NCBI RefSeq assembly: GCF_029490015.1
Contig: NZ_CP120468.1
Span: 2,418,001-2,482,000 of the forward strand
Direction: 5' to 3'
Origin: Halobaculum limi
GTDB taxonomy: Archaea > Halobacteriota > Halobacteria > Halobacteriales > Haloferacaceae
DNA: 64,000 nucleotides
Made by a program: the position numbers and the translations under genes. Every line of letters starts with the position of its first letter. Positions within the stretch are counted from its first letter, which is position 1. This document shows positions 54,893 through 64,000 of this stretch, one piece after another. Below the pieces are notes generated by a model, which did not search any database, had not been told where the DNA came from, and saw only the letters and a program-made list of their open reading frames with translations.

Positions 54893-55621
54893 ATGGGACG
54901 CAGGATTCAGGGACAACGACGCGGTCGCGGTGGCTCGACGTTCCGAGCCCCGTCGCACCGCTACAAGTCGGACAAGCAGCACAAGAAGATCGAAGAGGAC
55001 GCCGCGGACACCGTCCACGGCGAGGTCGTCGGCATCGAGCACGACCCCGCACGGTCGGCACCGCTGGCGGACGTGGAGTTCGAGGACGGCGACCGCCGCC
55101 TCGTGCTCGCGCCGGAGGGCATCACCGTCGGCGAGACGCTGTCGGTCGGCGTCTCCGCGGAGATCAAGCCCGGCAACACGCTCCCCATCGCAGAGATTCC
55201 CGAAGGGGTTCCGGTGTGTAACGTCGAGTCCAAGCCCGGCGACGGCGGCAAGTTCGCCCGCGCCTCGGGTGTCAACGCGACGCTGCTCACCCACGACCGT
55301 GACGTTGCGGTCGTTCAGCTTCCCTCCGGAGAGGTCAAGCGCCTCAACCCGGACTGCCGCGCGACCATCGGCGTCGTCGCCGGTGGCGGTCGGACGGAGA
55401 AGCCGTTCGTCAAGGCAGGGAACAAGTACCACAAGATGCGCTCTCGCGGGACGAAGTACCCGCGCGTCCGTGGTGTGGCGATGAACGCCGTCGACCACCC
55501 GTTCGGTGGCGGTGGCCGCCAGCACCCCGGACAGCCGAAATCCGTCTCGCGGAACGCCCCGCCGGGCCGGAAGGTCGGTGACATCGCCTCCAAGCGAACC
55601 GGTCGCGGGGGCAACAAGTAA
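54893..55621 (+). CDS. rpl2: 50S ribosomal protein L2 (uL2)
   Basis: 242 residues, beginning [19 protein letters not shown]. The universally conserved C-terminal part is intact: [26 protein letters not shown] with the His residue linked to peptidyl transferase-centre function. Basic C-terminus KRTGRGGNK. Located 2 bases after rpl23 and 3 before rps19. Confidence 0.97.
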   Translation: MGRRIQGQRRGRGGSTFRAPSHRYKSDKQHKKIEEDAADTVHGEVVGIEHDPARSAPLADVEFEDGDRRLVLAPEGITVGETLSVGVSAEIKPGNTLPIAEIPEGVPVCNVESKPGDGGKFARASGVNATLLTHDRDVAVVQLPSGEVKRLNPDCRATIGVVAGGGRTEKPFVKAGNKYHKMRSRGTKYPRVRGVAMNAVDHPFGGGGRQHPGQPKSVSRNAPPGRKVGDIASKRTGRGGNK

Positions 55622-55624
55622 CCC

Positions 55625-56047
55625 ATGAGTCAGGAATACCGCACCGGCCGCGAGGGTGAGTTCACCTACCGCGGTCACACGCTCGACGAGCTGCAGGAGA
55701 TGGAGCTCGAAGAAGTCGCGGAACTGCTGCCCGCCCGTGCGCGGCGAAGTATCACCAGAGGACTCGGCGTCCAGCACCACAAACTGCTGGAAGCCGCCGA
55801 GGACGCCACCGCCGAGGAGACGGCGAACGACCCGATCCGGACGCACGTCCGCGACATGCCGATCGTGCCGTCGTTCGTCGACCTCACGTTCGAGGTGTAC
55901 GACGGCCAGTCGTTCGAGCGCGTCGTCGTCGAGCCCGAGATGATCGGGCATTACCTCGGCGAGTTCAACCTGACCCGTAACTCCGTGGAGCACGGGCAGG
56001 CCGGTATCGGCGCGACCCGGTCCTCGAAGTTCGTGCCCCTCAAGTAA
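55625..56047 (+). CDS. rps19: 30S ribosomal protein S19 (uS19)
   Basis: 140 residues, longer than bacterial S19 as in archaea. Seen: [78 protein letters not shown] (in pieces) and the archaeal tail [10 protein letters not shown]. Binds the head of 16S rRNA. The start and stop are 2-3 bases from its neighbours. Confidence 0.96.
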   Translation: MSQEYRTGREGEFTYRGHTLDELQEMELEEVAELLPARARRSITRGLGVQHHKLLEAAEDATAEETANDPIRTHVRDMPIVPSFVDLTFEVYDGQSFERVVVEPEMIGHYLGEFNLTRNSVEHGQAGIGATRSSKFVPLK

Positions 56048-56049
56048 CA

Positions 56050-56511
56050 ATGGGAATCAGCTACAGCGTCGACGCCGACCCGGAGACCACCGCCAAGGGG
56101 ATGCTCCGCGAGCGGCAGATCAGCTTCAAGCACAGCAAGGCCATCGCCCGAGAGATCAACGGCGAGACGGTCGCCGACGCAGAGGAGTACCTGCACGCGG
56201 TCATCGACGGAGATCGCTCCGTCCCGTTCCGCAAGCACAACTCCGGCGTGGGTCACCGCTCGGACATCGACGGCTGGGACGCCGGCCGCTACCCCGAGAA
56301 GGCCTCCAAGGACTTCCTGAAGCTCCTTGAGAACGTCAAGAACAACGCCATCGAGCAGGGGTTCGACGGCGAGGCGATGACGATCAAGCACGTCGCCGCC
56401 CACAAGGTTGGCGAGCAGCAGGGTCGCAAGCCCCGCGCGATGGGTCGCGCAAGCCCCTGGAACAGCCCGCAAGTGGACGTGGAAATGATCATCGAGGAGG
56501 AAGACGCATAA
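56050..56511 (+). CDS. rpl22: 50S ribosomal protein L22 (uL22)
   Basis: 153 residues. Archaeal uL22: GISYSVDADPETTAKGMLRERQISFKHSKAIAREI, then GRYPEKASKDFLKLLENVKNNAI and the tunnel-lining hairpin around GRKPRAMGRASPWNSPQVDVEMII. Starts 2 bases after rps19 and ends one base before rps3. Confidence 0.96.
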   Translation: MGISYSVDADPETTAKGMLRERQISFKHSKAIAREINGETVADAEEYLHAVIDGDRSVPFRKHNSGVGHRSDIDGWDAGRYPEKASKDFLKLLENVKNNAIEQGFDGEAMTIKHVAAHKVGEQQGRKPRAMGRASPWNSPQVDVEMIIEEEDA

Positions 56512-56512
56512 C

Positions 56513-57451
56513 ATGGCGGACGAACATCAGTTCATCGAGGACGGGCTCCAGCGGAGCCAGATCAACGAGTTCTTCGAAGAGGAACTCGGCCGCGCCGGCT
56601 ACGGCGGCATGGACGTCGCCAAGACCCCGATGGGCACGCAGATCGTGCTCAAGGCCGAGAAGCCCGGGATGGTCATCGGCAAGGGCGGAAAGAACATCCG
56701 CAAGGTGACCACCGAACTCGAGGAGCGCTTCGATATGGACGACCCGCAGATCGACGTGCAGGAGGTCGACGAACCCGACCTCAACGCGAAGATCGTCGCG
56801 GACCGTCTCGCGAACGCTCTGGAGCGCGGCTGGTACTTCCGCCGTGCGGGTCACACCACCATCGACCGGATTATGGACGCAGGCGCACTGGGCGCCGAGA
56901 TCGTCCTCTCCGGAAAGGTGACGGGTGCCCGCTCGCGCGTGGAGAAGTTCAACCGCGGCTACATCAAGCACAACGGCGAACCCGCCGAAGAGGTCGTCGA
57001 CGAGGGTCAGGGCGTCGCAGTCATGAAGCTCGGGACCATCGGCGTGACGGTGAAGATCATCCCGCCGGGCGCGGTGCTGCCCGACGACTTCGAGATCGCC
57101 GAGGACGCCGACGCGCCCGAAGTCGAGCAGGCGACTCCCGCCAGCGAGGGCGTGGAAGACCTGCTCGCCGACGTGGACGACGAGGAAATTCCGGAGGCCG
57201 ACGACGTCGACGCCGAGTTCGACGAACCGGAGATTCCGGACGAGGACCCCGAAGACGTCATCGACGAAGAGGTCGTCGAGGAGGTCATCGAGTCCGAGGA
57301 GACGGCCGACGGCGACGACGCCGAGACGGCCGAACCCACCGACGAGGAGCCCGAACTCGACGACCTCGACGAGGACGTCGAAGCCGAGGCCGAGGACCTC
57401 GTCGCGGAGATGGAATCGGACGACGAAGACGCCGACGAGGAGGAGGAGTAA
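56513..57451 (+). CDS. rps3: 30S ribosomal protein S3 (uS3) with long acidic tail
   Basis: 312 residues. The KH domain (KPGMVIGKGGKNIRKVTTELEERF, about 52-75) and the C-terminal S3 domain (GARSRVEKFNRGYIKHNGEPAE) end near residue 195. The last roughly 115 residues are almost wholly Asp, Glu, Ala and Val, an extension characteristic of haloarchaeal S3 and probably a salt adaptation. Located one base after rpl22 and three before rpl29. Confidence 0.96.
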   Translation: MADEHQFIEDGLQRSQINEFFEEELGRAGYGGMDVAKTPMGTQIVLKAEKPGMVIGKGGKNIRKVTTELEERFDMDDPQIDVQEVDEPDLNAKIVADRLANALERGWYFRRAGHTTIDRIMDAGALGAEIVLSGKVTGARSRVEKFNRGYIKHNGEPAEEVVDEGQGVAVMKLGTIGVTVKIIPPGAVLPDDFEIAEDADAPEVEQATPASEGVEDLLADVDDEEIPEADDVDAEFDEPEIPDEDPEDVIDEEVVEEVIESEETADGDDAETAEPTDEEPELDDLDEDVEAEAEDLVAEMESDDEDADEEEE

Positions 57452-57454
57452 CAC

Positions 57455-57673
57455 ATGGCGATCCTTCACGTCCAAGAGATTCGCGACATGACGCCCGCAG
57501 AGCGCGAGGCCGAACTCGAAGAGTTCGAGACCGAACTGCTCAACGCGAAGGCGGTGCAGGCGGCCGGCGGTGCCCCGGAGAACCCGGGGCGCGTCGGTGA
57601 GCTGAAGCGCACCATCGCGCGGGTCAAGACGGTCCAGCGCGAGGAAGGCGACTTCGACGACGCAGACGAGTAA
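57455..57673 (+). CDS. rpl29: 50S ribosomal protein L29 (uL29)
   Basis: 72 residues: [60 protein letters not shown] in pieces, two antiparallel helices with the conserved Asn-Pro-Gly-Arg turn. It packs beside uL23 at the exit site. Followed after 5 bases by rnp1. Confidence 0.96.
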   Translation: MAILHVQEIRDMTPAEREAELEEFETELLNAKAVQAAGGAPENPGRVGELKRTIARVKTVQREEGDFDDADE

Positions 57674-57678
57674 CGACG

Positions 57679-58155
57679 ATGGCACGCACCCCCGAGACAC
57701 TCACGCGACACGAACTCCGCGGCCTCCCTGTACGGGTGGTCGCCGCCGCCAGCGACGCCCACGTCGGGCTGGCTGGCGTCGTCGTGTCCGAGAGTATGCG
57801 CACCCTGACGGTGCGCACCGCTCGGGGGGACAAGCGCGTGCCGAAAGAGGGGACGACGTTCCGGTTTGTCCTCTCTGCGCAGGAATCGGGAGACGGCGTG
57901 GGCCGCCGTCACACCCAGCCCATAGATGAAGCCGCGGGGGACCGCAAGGCCCCCGGGTCCGCGTTCGAACTTCCGTCGTCCACGCACCCCACACTGGCCG
58001 GGGAGCAGGGACAGTACGAAACTGCCGGTGTCAGAGCCGGTCAGTCGGACGGTTGCGAGGACGCGGTCTCCGTTACGGTGGATGGGGCCAGACTGCTCTC
58101 ACGACCCGCCTTCCGCACGGAACGTGCGGGTGATCACCAATGGCAATCGGACTGA
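57679..58155 (+). CDS. rnp1: ribonuclease P protein component 1 (Rpp29/Pop4 homologue)
   Basis: 158 residues. The Sm-like barrel is seen in [40 protein letters not shown] and [14 protein letters not shown] (in pieces), the archaeal Rnp1 signature; it supports the catalytic RNA in tRNA 5' maturation. A linker of about 50 residues (about 78-128) interrupts the fold before the final strand region [21 protein letters not shown], a halophile-type expansion. It overlaps rps17 by 16 bases. Confidence 0.93.
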   Translation: MARTPETLTRHELRGLPVRVVAAASDAHVGLAGVVVSESMRTLTVRTARGDKRVPKEGTTFRFVLSAQESGDGVGRRHTQPIDEAAGDRKAPGSAFELPSSTHPTLAGEQGQYETAGVRAGQSDGCEDAVSVTVDGARLLSRPAFRTERAGDHQWQSD

Positions 58156-58472
58156 ACGTAACAGAACCGGAGGAGGCCTGCTCCGACGAGAACTGCCCGT
58201 TCCACGGATCGCTTTCCGTGCGCGGACAGACGCTCGAAGGAACGGTCGCCTCCACATCGATGGACAAGACGGTCGTCGTCGAGCGCGAATACGACGTATT
58301 CGTGCCGAAGTACGACCGGTATATGAAACGACGAAGCCGCGTGCCGGCCCACCTGTCGCCCTGCCTCGACGTCGAGGAGGGTGACCGGGTTCGGATCGCC
58401 GAGACGCGGCCGCTGTCGAAGACGAAGAGTCACGTCGTCGTCGAGACGCTCGACACGGAGGGTGATGCCTGA
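58140..58472 (+). CDS. rps17: 30S ribosomal protein S17 (uS17)
   Basis: 110 residues from ATG 58140, which lies within the rnp1 3' end. Seen: [34 protein letters not shown] in pieces, [38 protein letters not shown] in pieces, and the tail [10 protein letters not shown]-fold primary 16S rRNA binder. The N-terminal Cys pair ([11 protein letters not shown]) is typical of archaeal S17. Overlaps rpl14 by one base. Confidence 0.96.
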   Translation: MAIGLNVTEPEEACSDENCPFHGSLSVRGQTLEGTVASTSMDKTVVVEREYDVFVPKYDRYMKRRSRVPAHLSPCLDVEEGDRVRIAETRPLSKTKSHVVVETLDTEGDA

Positions 58473-58870
58473 TGGAGGCTCTGAAGGCCGACGTCACGCA
58501 GGGCCTGGAGAAAGGCTCCCTGATCACGTGCGCCGACAACACCGGCGCACGTGAACTCAAGGTCATCTCCGTTGCGGGCTACTCGGGGACGAAGAACCGC
58601 CACCCCAAAGCGGGCGTGGGCGACAAGGTCACCGTCTCGGTGACGAAGGGGACGCCGGAGATGCGGCGTCAGGTGCTGGAAGCGGTCGTCGTTCGCCAGC
58701 GCAAACCCATCCGTCGCCCAAGTGGCCAGCGCGTCAAGTTCGCGGACAACGCCGCCGTCGTCATCGACGACATGGAAGAGCCGCGCGGGACCGAGATCAA
58801 GGGTCCCATCGCGCGTGAGGTCGCCGAACGCTTCGGGAGCATCGCATCCACTGCGACACAGATCGTATGA
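58472..58870 (+). CDS. rpl14: 50S ribosomal protein L14 (uL14)
   Basis: 132 residues. Signature seen: [76 protein letters not shown] in pieces, and [24 protein letters not shown]. Forms an intersubunit bridge and contacts uL19/eL-type partners. Starts on the last base of rps17; overlaps rpl24 by 4 bases. Confidence 0.97.
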   Translation: MEALKADVTQGLEKGSLITCADNTGARELKVISVAGYSGTKNRHPKAGVGDKVTVSVTKGTPEMRRQVLEAVVVRQRKPIRRPSGQRVKFADNAAVVIDDMEEPRGTEIKGPIAREVAERFGSIASTATQIV

Positions 58871-59229
58871 GCGAACAACCACGCAAACAGCGCACTCGGA
58901 CCCGGGACGCGCCGCTGCACGAGCGACAGAAGTTCGTTCGCGCCACCCTCTCGGAGGAGCTCCGTGAGGAGTACGGCCAGCGGAACGTCCGCGTCAACGC
59001 GGGCGACACCGTCGAGGTCATGCGCGGCGACTTCGCGGGCGAAGAGGGCGAGGTCATCGACGTGGACTTGCGGAAGTCCGTGATCCACGTCGAGGACGTC
59101 GTCGTCGAGAAGGCCGACGGGGAGGAGACTCCGCGTCCCCTCGACGCCTCGAACGTTCGCGTCGTCGACCTCGATCTCGACGACGACCGCCGTGAGGCGC
59201 GACTGGAGTCCGACGAGGAGGCTGCATAA
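58867..59229 (+). CDS. rpl24: 50S ribosomal protein L24 (uL24)
   Basis: 120 residues. Archaeal uL24 with KOW motif: [55 protein letters not shown] in pieces, then [18 protein letters not shown]. Early assembly protein of the large subunit. ATGA overlap with rpl14; ends one base before the eS4 gene. Confidence 0.96.
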   Translation: MSEQPRKQRTRTRDAPLHERQKFVRATLSEELREEYGQRNVRVNAGDTVEVMRGDFAGEEGEVIDVDLRKSVIHVEDVVVEKADGEETPRPLDASNVRVVDLDLDDDRREARLESDEEAA

Positions 59230-59230
59230 C

Positions 59231-59929
59231 ATGAGTAACCACCAGAAGCGACTGTCGGCCCCGAACTCGTGGCCGATCGAGCGGAAGGAAGAGACGTTCA
59301 CCGTGAAGGCGGGCGCGGGCCCGCACGGCGAGTCCGGTGTGCCCCTGCTCATCGTCCTTCGGGACGTGCTGGGGTACGTCGACTCGCGTAAGGAAGCGCG
59401 CTACGCGCTCGATCACGGATCCGTGCTCGTGAACGGCAAGGCGGTCTCGGACGAGGCTCGCCCGGTCGGGATGTTCGACATCCTGGCGTTCAACGAGCGC
59501 GAGGAGTACTACCGCGTGTTCCCCGGCGAGGGCGGTCGGCTCTCGCTGACGCCCATCGACGAGGAGTCCGCCTCCTCGCGCCTGGGCAAGGTCGCCGGCA
59601 AGACGCAGGTCGCCGGCGGCGACTTCCAGTACACGCTGCACGACGGCACGACGCTCGTCACCGACGAGGCGTCGTACGCCGGCGGCGACTCGCTGGTCGT
59701 CGACAACGAGACGAAGGAGGTCGTGGCGCACTTCCCGTACGAGGAGGGTGCGCTCGTGACCGCCGTCGCCGGTTCCCACGCAGGGGAGATCGGCACCGTC
59801 GAAGAGATCACCGTCACCGCCGGATCCGGCGCCAACGCCGTCACCGTCGAACAGGACGAGGGCGGCTTCGAGACGGTCGAAGACTACGTCGTCGTCATCG
59901 ACGAGAACTTCACGGGTGATGACGAATGA
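59231..59929 (+). CDS. rps4e: 30S ribosomal protein S4e (eS4)
   Basis: 232 residues from ATG 59231. Archaeal/eukaryal-specific: [28 protein letters not shown], the S4-type RNA-binding segment [24 protein letters not shown], and a C-terminal KOW-like region ([18 protein letters not shown]). A few in-frame codons lie upstream inside rpl24 but homologues begin at [14 protein letters not shown] overlap with rpl5. Confidence 0.96.
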   Translation: MSNHQKRLSAPNSWPIERKEETFTVKAGAGPHGESGVPLLIVLRDVLGYVDSRKEARYALDHGSVLVNGKAVSDEARPVGMFDILAFNEREEYYRVFPGEGGRLSLTPIDEESASSRLGKVAGKTQVAGGDFQYTLHDGTTLVTDEASYAGGDSLVVDNETKEVVAHFPYEEGALVTAVAGSHAGEIGTVEEITVTAGSGANAVTVEQDEGGFETVEDYVVVIDENFTGDDE

Positions 59930-60447
59930 GCGAGGCTGACTCCTTCCACGACATGCGCGAACCGCGCATCGAGAAGGTCGTCGTCCACATGGCCGTCGGC
60001 CAGGGTGGTCGCGAACTCGCCAACGGCGAGGACATCCTCGAAGAGATCACCGGGCAGGAGACGGTTCGAACGACGGCCAAACGCGCCATCGGCGAGTTCG
60101 ACATCCGACCCGGCGACCCCATCGGGGCGAAGGTCACGCTGCGCGAGGAGGACGCAGACGAGTTCCTGCAGACGGCGCTGGAACTGGTCGACCTCACGCA
60201 GTCGCAGTTCGACGACACCGGGAACTTCAGCTTCGGCGTCGCCGAACACACCGAGTTCCCGAGTCAGGAGTACGACCCGCAGATCGGAATCTACGGGCTC
60301 GACGTCACCGTGACGCTCACGCGACCCGGCTACCGCGTCTCCCAGCGAGACAAGGTCACCCGGTCCATCCCGAGCGGACACCGGATGAGCGTCGAGGACG
60401 CCGTCGCGTTCCTCGAACGCGAGTTCGACGTGGAGGTCACTCAATGA
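59926..60447 (+). CDS. rpl5: 50S ribosomal protein L5 (uL5)
   Basis: 173 residues: [55 protein letters not shown], and [26 protein letters not shown]. Binds 5S rRNA. A halophile-typical acidic surface. ATGA overlaps at both ends tie it to the eS4 and uS14 genes. Confidence 0.97.
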   Translation: MSEADSFHDMREPRIEKVVVHMAVGQGGRELANGEDILEEITGQETVRTTAKRAIGEFDIRPGDPIGAKVTLREEDADEFLQTALELVDLTQSQFDDTGNFSFGVAEHTEFPSQEYDPQIGIYGLDVTVTLTRPGYRVSQRDKVTRSIPSGHRMSVEDAVAFLEREFDVEVTQ

Positions 60448-60635
60448 GCGACGCAGACATCGAAACGAACGGACCCGAGGAGACGGGCGAACACGCCTCC
60501 AGCCGCACGGGCCAAGAGGCCCAGTGCCGTCGCTGTGAGCGCAAGCAGGGGCTCGTCGGCAAGTACGACATCAACCTCTGTCGCCAGTGTTTCCGAGAGG
60601 TCGCCCGGGACATGGGGTTCCGGAAGTACCGATAA
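60444..60635 (+). CDS. rps14: 30S ribosomal protein S14 (uS14, zinc form)
   Basis: 63 residues. Zinc-ribbon form with [22 protein letters not shown], two CXXC pairs, followed by [14 protein letters not shown]. It has a longer hydrophilic N-terminus (about 25 residues, rich in Asp/Glu) than most archaeal S14, probably a salt adaptation. Overlaps rpl5 by 4 bases. Confidence 0.96.
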   Translation: MSDADIETNGPEETGEHASSRTGQEAQCRRCERKQGLVGKYDINLCRQCFREVARDMGFRKYR

Positions 60636-60637
60636 CT

Positions 60638-61030
60638 ATGGCAGGTAACGACCCACTCGCCGACGCTCTCGCCGGTCTCGACAACGCCGAGGACGTCGGT
60701 CACCTACAGCACACGGTCCAGCCCGCCTCGAACATCATCGGCTCCACGCTCGAAGTCCTGTACGACAGCGGCTACGTCGACGGCTTCGAGTTCGTGGACG
60801 ACGGCCGAGCGGGAACGTTCGAGGTCGAACTGAAGGGCGCCATCAACGAGTGTGGCGCAGTCAAGCCGCGCTACTCTGTGGCCGCAGACGGCTACGAGAA
60901 ATGGGAGAAGCGATTCCTCCCGGCGCGAGACTACGGCGCACTCATCGTGACCACGAGTCACGGCGTCATGAGCCACTACGAGGCCCGCGAACAGGGCATC
61001 GGTGGCCAGGTAATCGCATACGTCTACTGA
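60638..61030 (+). CDS. rps8: 30S ribosomal protein S8 (uS8)
   Basis: 130 residues from ATG 60638: DPLADALAGLDNAEDVGHLQHTVQPASNIIGSTLEVLYDSGYVDGFEFVDDG in pieces and the C-terminal SHGVMSHYEAREQGIGGQVIAYVY. Central 16S rRNA binder. The start follows rps14 by 2 bases; extending upstream would run through the rps14 3' end. Confidence 0.97.
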   Translation: MAGNDPLADALAGLDNAEDVGHLQHTVQPASNIIGSTLEVLYDSGYVDGFEFVDDGRAGTFEVELKGAINECGAVKPRYSVAADGYEKWEKRFLPARDYGALIVTTSHGVMSHYEAREQGIGGQVIAYVY

Positions 61031-61031
61031 T

Positions 61032-61565
61032 ATGGAACGAGAAATCGAACTACCCGAGGACGTCTCCGCCGATCTCGACCACCTCGACCTCACCGTCGAG
61101 GGGCCCGAGGGCTCGGTGACGCGCCGCCTGTGGTACCCGAACGTCAGCGTCTCCGTCGAGGACGACGCCGTCGTCATCTCGTACCCGGACGACGCCGATC
61201 GACAAACCAAGGCCACCGTCGGCACCTTCGAGAGCCACGTGGACAACATGGTCCACGGGGTTCTCAACGGCTGGGAGTACCAGATGGAGGTCTTCTACGC
61301 TCACTTCCCGATGGACGTGTCCGTCGAGGGTGAGGAAGTCGTCATCACGAACTTCCTCGGGGAGACGGCACCTCGTCGCGCGAAGATCCGCGGCGACACC
61401 GACGTACAGATCGACGGCGAGGAACTGACCCTGACTGGCCCCTCGAAAGAGGACGTCGGGCAGACCGCCGCCGGCATCGAACAGTTGACCCGCGTGACCG
61501 ACAAGGACACGCGCGTCTTCCAGGACGGCGTGTACATCACGCAAAAGCCCACGGGTGATGTCTAA
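61032..61565 (+). CDS. rpl6: 50S ribosomal protein L6 (uL6)
   Basis: 177 residues, two L6 repeats: EIELPEDVSADLDHLDLTVEGPEGSVTRRLWYP and the second around HFPMDVSVEGEEVVITNFLGE. Includes the family GPSKEDVGQTAAGIEQLTRV region with VFQDGVYITQKP at the end. Near the factor-binding site of the large subunit. Next gene begins immediately at its stop. Confidence 0.97.
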   Translation: MEREIELPEDVSADLDHLDLTVEGPEGSVTRRLWYPNVSVSVEDDAVVISYPDDADRQTKATVGTFESHVDNMVHGVLNGWEYQMEVFYAHFPMDVSVEGEEVVITNFLGETAPRRAKIRGDTDVQIDGEELTLTGPSKEDVGQTAAGIEQLTRVTDKDTRVFQDGVYITQKPTGDV

Positions 61566-62276
61566 ATGAGCGACGACATCGCGGAACTCGAGGACATCTC
61601 CGGCGTCGGCCCGTCGAAGGCCGACGCGCTTCGTGAGGCCGGCTACGAGTCCGTCGAGGACGTCAAGGCCGCCTCGCAGGGTGAACTGGCAGAAGTCTCC
61701 GGCGTCGGGAACGCCCTCGCGGCCCGCATCAAAGCGGACGTGGGCGGCCTCGAAGTCGAATCGGAGACCGAAGCCGAAATCGAAGAAGACGAGCCCGAGG
61801 AGGAGGCCGAGGAGGCCGACACCGAGGACGTCGAGACGGAGCTTCGCCCCCGCGGGCACGCGGACAAGACGCCCGAGCTGGACGCCGAGAAGGCTCGTGC
61901 GCTCGCGAAGAAGCACCGCACGTCCACGCCGCAGTTCAACCGGCAGGACTACCACAAGAAGAAGCGCGTCCCGACCTCGTGGCGTCGCCCCCGCGGTCAG
62001 CTCTCGAAGCAGCGTCGGAGCATCAAGGGCAAAGGCCCGAAGGTCGAGGCCGGCTTCCGCTCGCCGAAGGCCGCCCGCGGCCTGCACCCGAGCGGCTTCG
62101 AGGAGGTCCGCGTGTTCAACACGGACGACCTCGAGGGTGTCGACCCCGCGACGCAGGCGGTCCGTATCGCCTCGTCGGTCGGCGGTCGCAAGCGCGAAGC
62201 CATCGAAGACGAGTGTGAGGACCGCGAGATTCGCGTTCTCAACCCGACCTACGTGGAAGTCGAGGTGGACCAATGA
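61566..62276 (+). CDS. rpl32e: 50S ribosomal protein L32e (eL32) with N-terminal HhH domain
   Basis: 236 residues. The first 60 or so residues form two helix-hairpin-helix-like repeats ([20 protein letters not shown] and [20 protein letters not shown]), then an acidic linker, then eL32 from about 100: [44 protein letters not shown] in pieces. The HhH fusion is common in haloarchaeal L32e and may add rRNA contacts. Zero spacing from rpl6; ATGA overlap with rpl19e. Confidence 0.96.
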   Translation: MSDDIAELEDISGVGPSKADALREAGYESVEDVKAASQGELAEVSGVGNALAARIKADVGGLEVESETEAEIEEDEPEEEAEEADTEDVETELRPRGHADKTPELDAEKARALAKKHRTSTPQFNRQDYHKKKRVPTSWRRPRGQLSKQRRSIKGKGPKVEAGFRSPKAARGLHPSGFEEVRVFNTDDLEGVDPATQAVRIASSVGGRKREAIEDECEDREIRVLNPTYVEVEVDQ

Positions 62277-62734
62277 GCGACCTGGCAGCACAGCGCCGGC
62301 TCGCCGCCGACGAACTCGACGTCGGCAAGAGCCGCGTCTGGCTCAACCCGGAAGCACAGGACGAACTCGCGGACGCAATCACGCGTGAGGACATCCGCGA
62401 GCAGATCGAACAGGGCAACATCCGCGCCGAAGACGCCAAGGGGAACTCCCGCGGCCGGGCCCGCGAACGCGACGCGAAGCGTGCGTACGGCCACCGCACC
62501 GGTGCTGGCTCCCGCAAAGGGAAGGCCGGCGGCCGGCAGAACTCCAAGGACGACTGGATCGCGCGGATCCGCGCCCAGCGTGCACGACTCAAGGAACTCC
62601 GCGACGACGGGCCCCTCGACAGTTCGCAGTACCGCGAACTGTACAACAAGGCCTCCGGTGGGGAGTTCGAGGACGTGCGCCGACTCGACTCGTACATCGT
62701 GAACAACTACGACGTAACTCTGGAGGACGACTAA
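62273..62734 (+). CDS. rpl19e: 50S ribosomal protein L19e (eL19)
   Basis: 153 residues: [41 protein letters not shown] in pieces, the basic [57 protein letters not shown] in pieces, and a short C-terminal part. Archaeal/eukaryal-specific. 4-base overlap with rpl32e, one-base overlap with rpl18. Confidence 0.96.
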   Translation: MSDLAAQRRLAADELDVGKSRVWLNPEAQDELADAITREDIREQIEQGNIRAEDAKGNSRGRARERDAKRAYGHRTGAGSRKGKAGGRQNSKDDWIARIRAQRARLKELRDDGPLDSSQYRELYNKASGGEFEDVRRLDSYIVNNYDVTLEDD

Positions 62735-63297
62735 TGGCGACCGGACCACGCTACAAGGTACCGATGCGACGTCGCCGAGAGGTCCGGACGGACTACCATC
62801 AGAGGTTGCGCCTGCTGAAATCCGGCAAGCCGCGCCTCGTTGCGCGCCTGTCGAACAAGCACATCAGGGCGCAGCTGGTTTCCCCCGGTCCGAACGGTGA
62901 TGAGACACACGCGTCCGCGTCCAGCGAGGACCTCGCGGAGTACGGCTGGGAAGCCCCCACGGGCAACCTCCCCAGCGCGTACCTCACGGGCTACCTCGCG
63001 GGCCTGCGGGCGGTCGAGGCTGGCCTCGAAGAGGCCGTCCTCGACATCGGCCTGAACACCGCGACGCCCGGTAACAAGGCGTTCGCGGTGCAGGAAGGAG
63101 CGATCGACGCCGGGCTCGAAATCCCCCACAACGACAGCGTCCTCGCCGACTGGTCGCGCAACCGCGGCGAGCACATCGCCGAGTTCGCCGAGCAGCTCGA
63201 CGAGCCGCTGTACAGCGGGGAGTTCGACGCGGCGGACCTGCCCGAGCACTTCGACGAGCTTCGGGAGACACTGACGGAGGAATTCGACAATGAGTAG
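62734..63297 (+). CDS. rpl18: 50S ribosomal protein L18 (uL18)
   Basis: 187 residues. Archaeal uL18 with long N-terminal: [37 protein letters not shown] in pieces, the central [51 protein letters not shown] in pieces, and an acidic tail. Binds 5S rRNA with uL5. Its stop overlaps the rps5 start by 8 bases. Confidence 0.97.
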   Translation: MATGPRYKVPMRRRREVRTDYHQRLRLLKSGKPRLVARLSNKHIRAQLVSPGPNGDETHASASSEDLAEYGWEAPTGNLPSAYLTGYLAGLRAVEAGLEEAVLDIGLNTATPGNKAFAVQEGAIDAGLEIPHNDSVLADWSRNRGEHIAEFAEQLDEPLYSGEFDAADLPEHFDELRETLTEEFDNE

Positions 63298-63937
63298 AAA
63301 CGGCGGCTGGGAGCCGCGCACGCGGCTCGGCCGGAAGGTACAGGAGGGCGACATCACCACGATGGAGCAGGCGCTCAACTCGGGACTCCCGCTGAAGGAG
63401 TACCAGTTGGTCGACCAGCTGCTCCCCGACCTGGAGGACGAAGTGCTGGACATCAACATGGTCCAGCGCATGACCGACTCCGGGCGTCGTGTCAAGTTCC
63501 GCTGTGTCGTCGCCATCGGCAACCGCGACGGCTACCTCGGCTACGCCGAGGGCCGCGACGACCAGGTCGGCGGCGCGATCCAGAAGGCCATCGAAGTGGC
63601 CAAGCTGAACATGATCAAGGTCGACCGTGGCTCGGGTTCCTGGGAGGACTCCGCTGGTGGAGTCAACTCCCTCACCCGGACGGCGACCGGCAAGGCCGGA
63701 TCCGTCGAGGTCGAGATCAAGCCCGCCCCGCAGGGGCTGGGCCTCGCGGCGGCACCGACCGTCCGCAACATCCTCGAACTCGCCGGCGTGCAGGACGCCT
63801 GGACGTCGTCGAACGGGAACACCCGGACGACGGTCAACCTCGCGAAGGCGACGTTCAACGCCCTGAAGAACGCCTCGCAGGCTCGCACGCCCGACCGGGC
63901 GCGGCGCATCCAGCGCGAAGCGGAGGGTGAGAACTGA
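63290..63937 (+). CDS. rps5: 30S ribosomal protein S5 (uS5)
   Basis: 215 residues: [33 protein letters not shown], the double-stranded RNA-binding-like [46 protein letters not shown] in pieces, and [35 protein letters not shown]. Involved in decoding fidelity. Overlaps rpl18 by 8 bases and shares one base with rpl30. Confidence 0.97.
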   Translation: MSRNGGWEPRTRLGRKVQEGDITTMEQALNSGLPLKEYQLVDQLLPDLEDEVLDINMVQRMTDSGRRVKFRCVVAIGNRDGYLGYAEGRDDQVGGAIQKAIEVAKLNMIKVDRGSGSWEDSAGGVNSLTRTATGKAGSVEVEIKPAPQGLGLAAAPTVRNILELAGVQDAWTSSNGNTRTTVNLAKATFNALKNASQARTPDRARRIQREAEGEN

Positions 63938-64000
63938 TGCAGGCAGTCGTCCAACTGCGCGGCGAGATCGACATGTCCGCCGCTCAGCGCGACACCCTGA
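63937..64000 (+). CDS. rpl30: 50S ribosomal protein L30 (uL30), partial at window end
   Basis: Only 21 codons are in the window: [21 protein letters not shown], the start of archaeal uL30. ATG 63937 overlaps the rps5 stop by one base, the position expected in archaeal S10/spc operons. The rest lies beyond base 64000. Confidence 0.9.
   Translation, partial: MQAVVQLRGEIDMSAAQRDTL

Overview
The window is chromosomal DNA of a halophilic archaeon (class Halobacteria). Evidence: high G+C, strongly acidic proteins, Tat and lipobox export signals, archaeal-type ribosomal proteins (eS4, eL19, eL32), AglB/AglJ N-glycosylation enzymes, FttA, RNase P protein Rnp1, and many genes with a TATA box 24-31 bases before the ATG, as expected for leaderless haloarchaeal transcripts. 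The sequence does not settle the genus. Every gene is carried on one continuous stretch with no sign of a plasmid or provirus.

Layout. 1-4.5 kb: end of a radical SAM gene, a lipoprotein, an NYN nuclease-like gene, a secreted subtilase (halolysin) and a small conserved protein. 4.6-13 kb, all on the minus strand: the branched-chain amino acid genes in transcription order leuA, a short Val/Leu/Ile-rich leader frame, ilvB, ilvN, ilvC, a 54-residue acidic ORF, leuC, leuD, leuB. 13-17.3 kb: small haloarchaeal conserved genes (two cupins, a VOC protein, a ribbon-helix-helix regulator). 17.3-18.0 kb: a gene-free block. 18.0-25.7 kb: a compact protein N-glycosylation cluster (AglJ-like dolichol-phosphate transferase, two more GT2 enzymes, the oligosaccharyltransferase AglB) with a DUF368 membrane protein directly behind aglB. 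25.8-41.5 kb: housekeeping genes including mgsA, fttA, a Nudix hydrolase, proS, gltB, mch, a HAD phosphatase, a GTPBP1-like GTPase and a J-domain protein. 41.6-43.2 kb: a tnpB-only IS200/IS605-group element sitting inside a small zinc-ribbon gene. 43.2-51.5 kb: a membrane histidine kinase, pyrF, a P1B metal ATPase, a thiamine-binding-type protein, a YihY-type membrane protein and a CBS protein. 51.7 kb: tRNA-Gly(GCC). 52.0-64.0 kb: the S10/spc-type ribosomal protein operon, led by a SPOUT methyltransferase and containing rnp1, running off the right edge in rpl30.

Most notable: (1) a candidate translation-coupled attenuator ahead of ilvB: a 31-codon leader whose last 14 sense codons include eight for Val, Leu or Ile and whose stop codon lies in a hairpin loop; (2) leuA has no usable start in frame with its catalytic motif, while a leaderless ATG lies one base out of frame; (3) the host gene split by the tnpB element can be rebuilt exactly, and the TnpB guide would target its empty allele; (4) DUF368 next to AglB suggests recycling of the dolichyl-phosphate lipid carrier; (5) palindromic operator-like sequences precede the metal ATPase and gltB.
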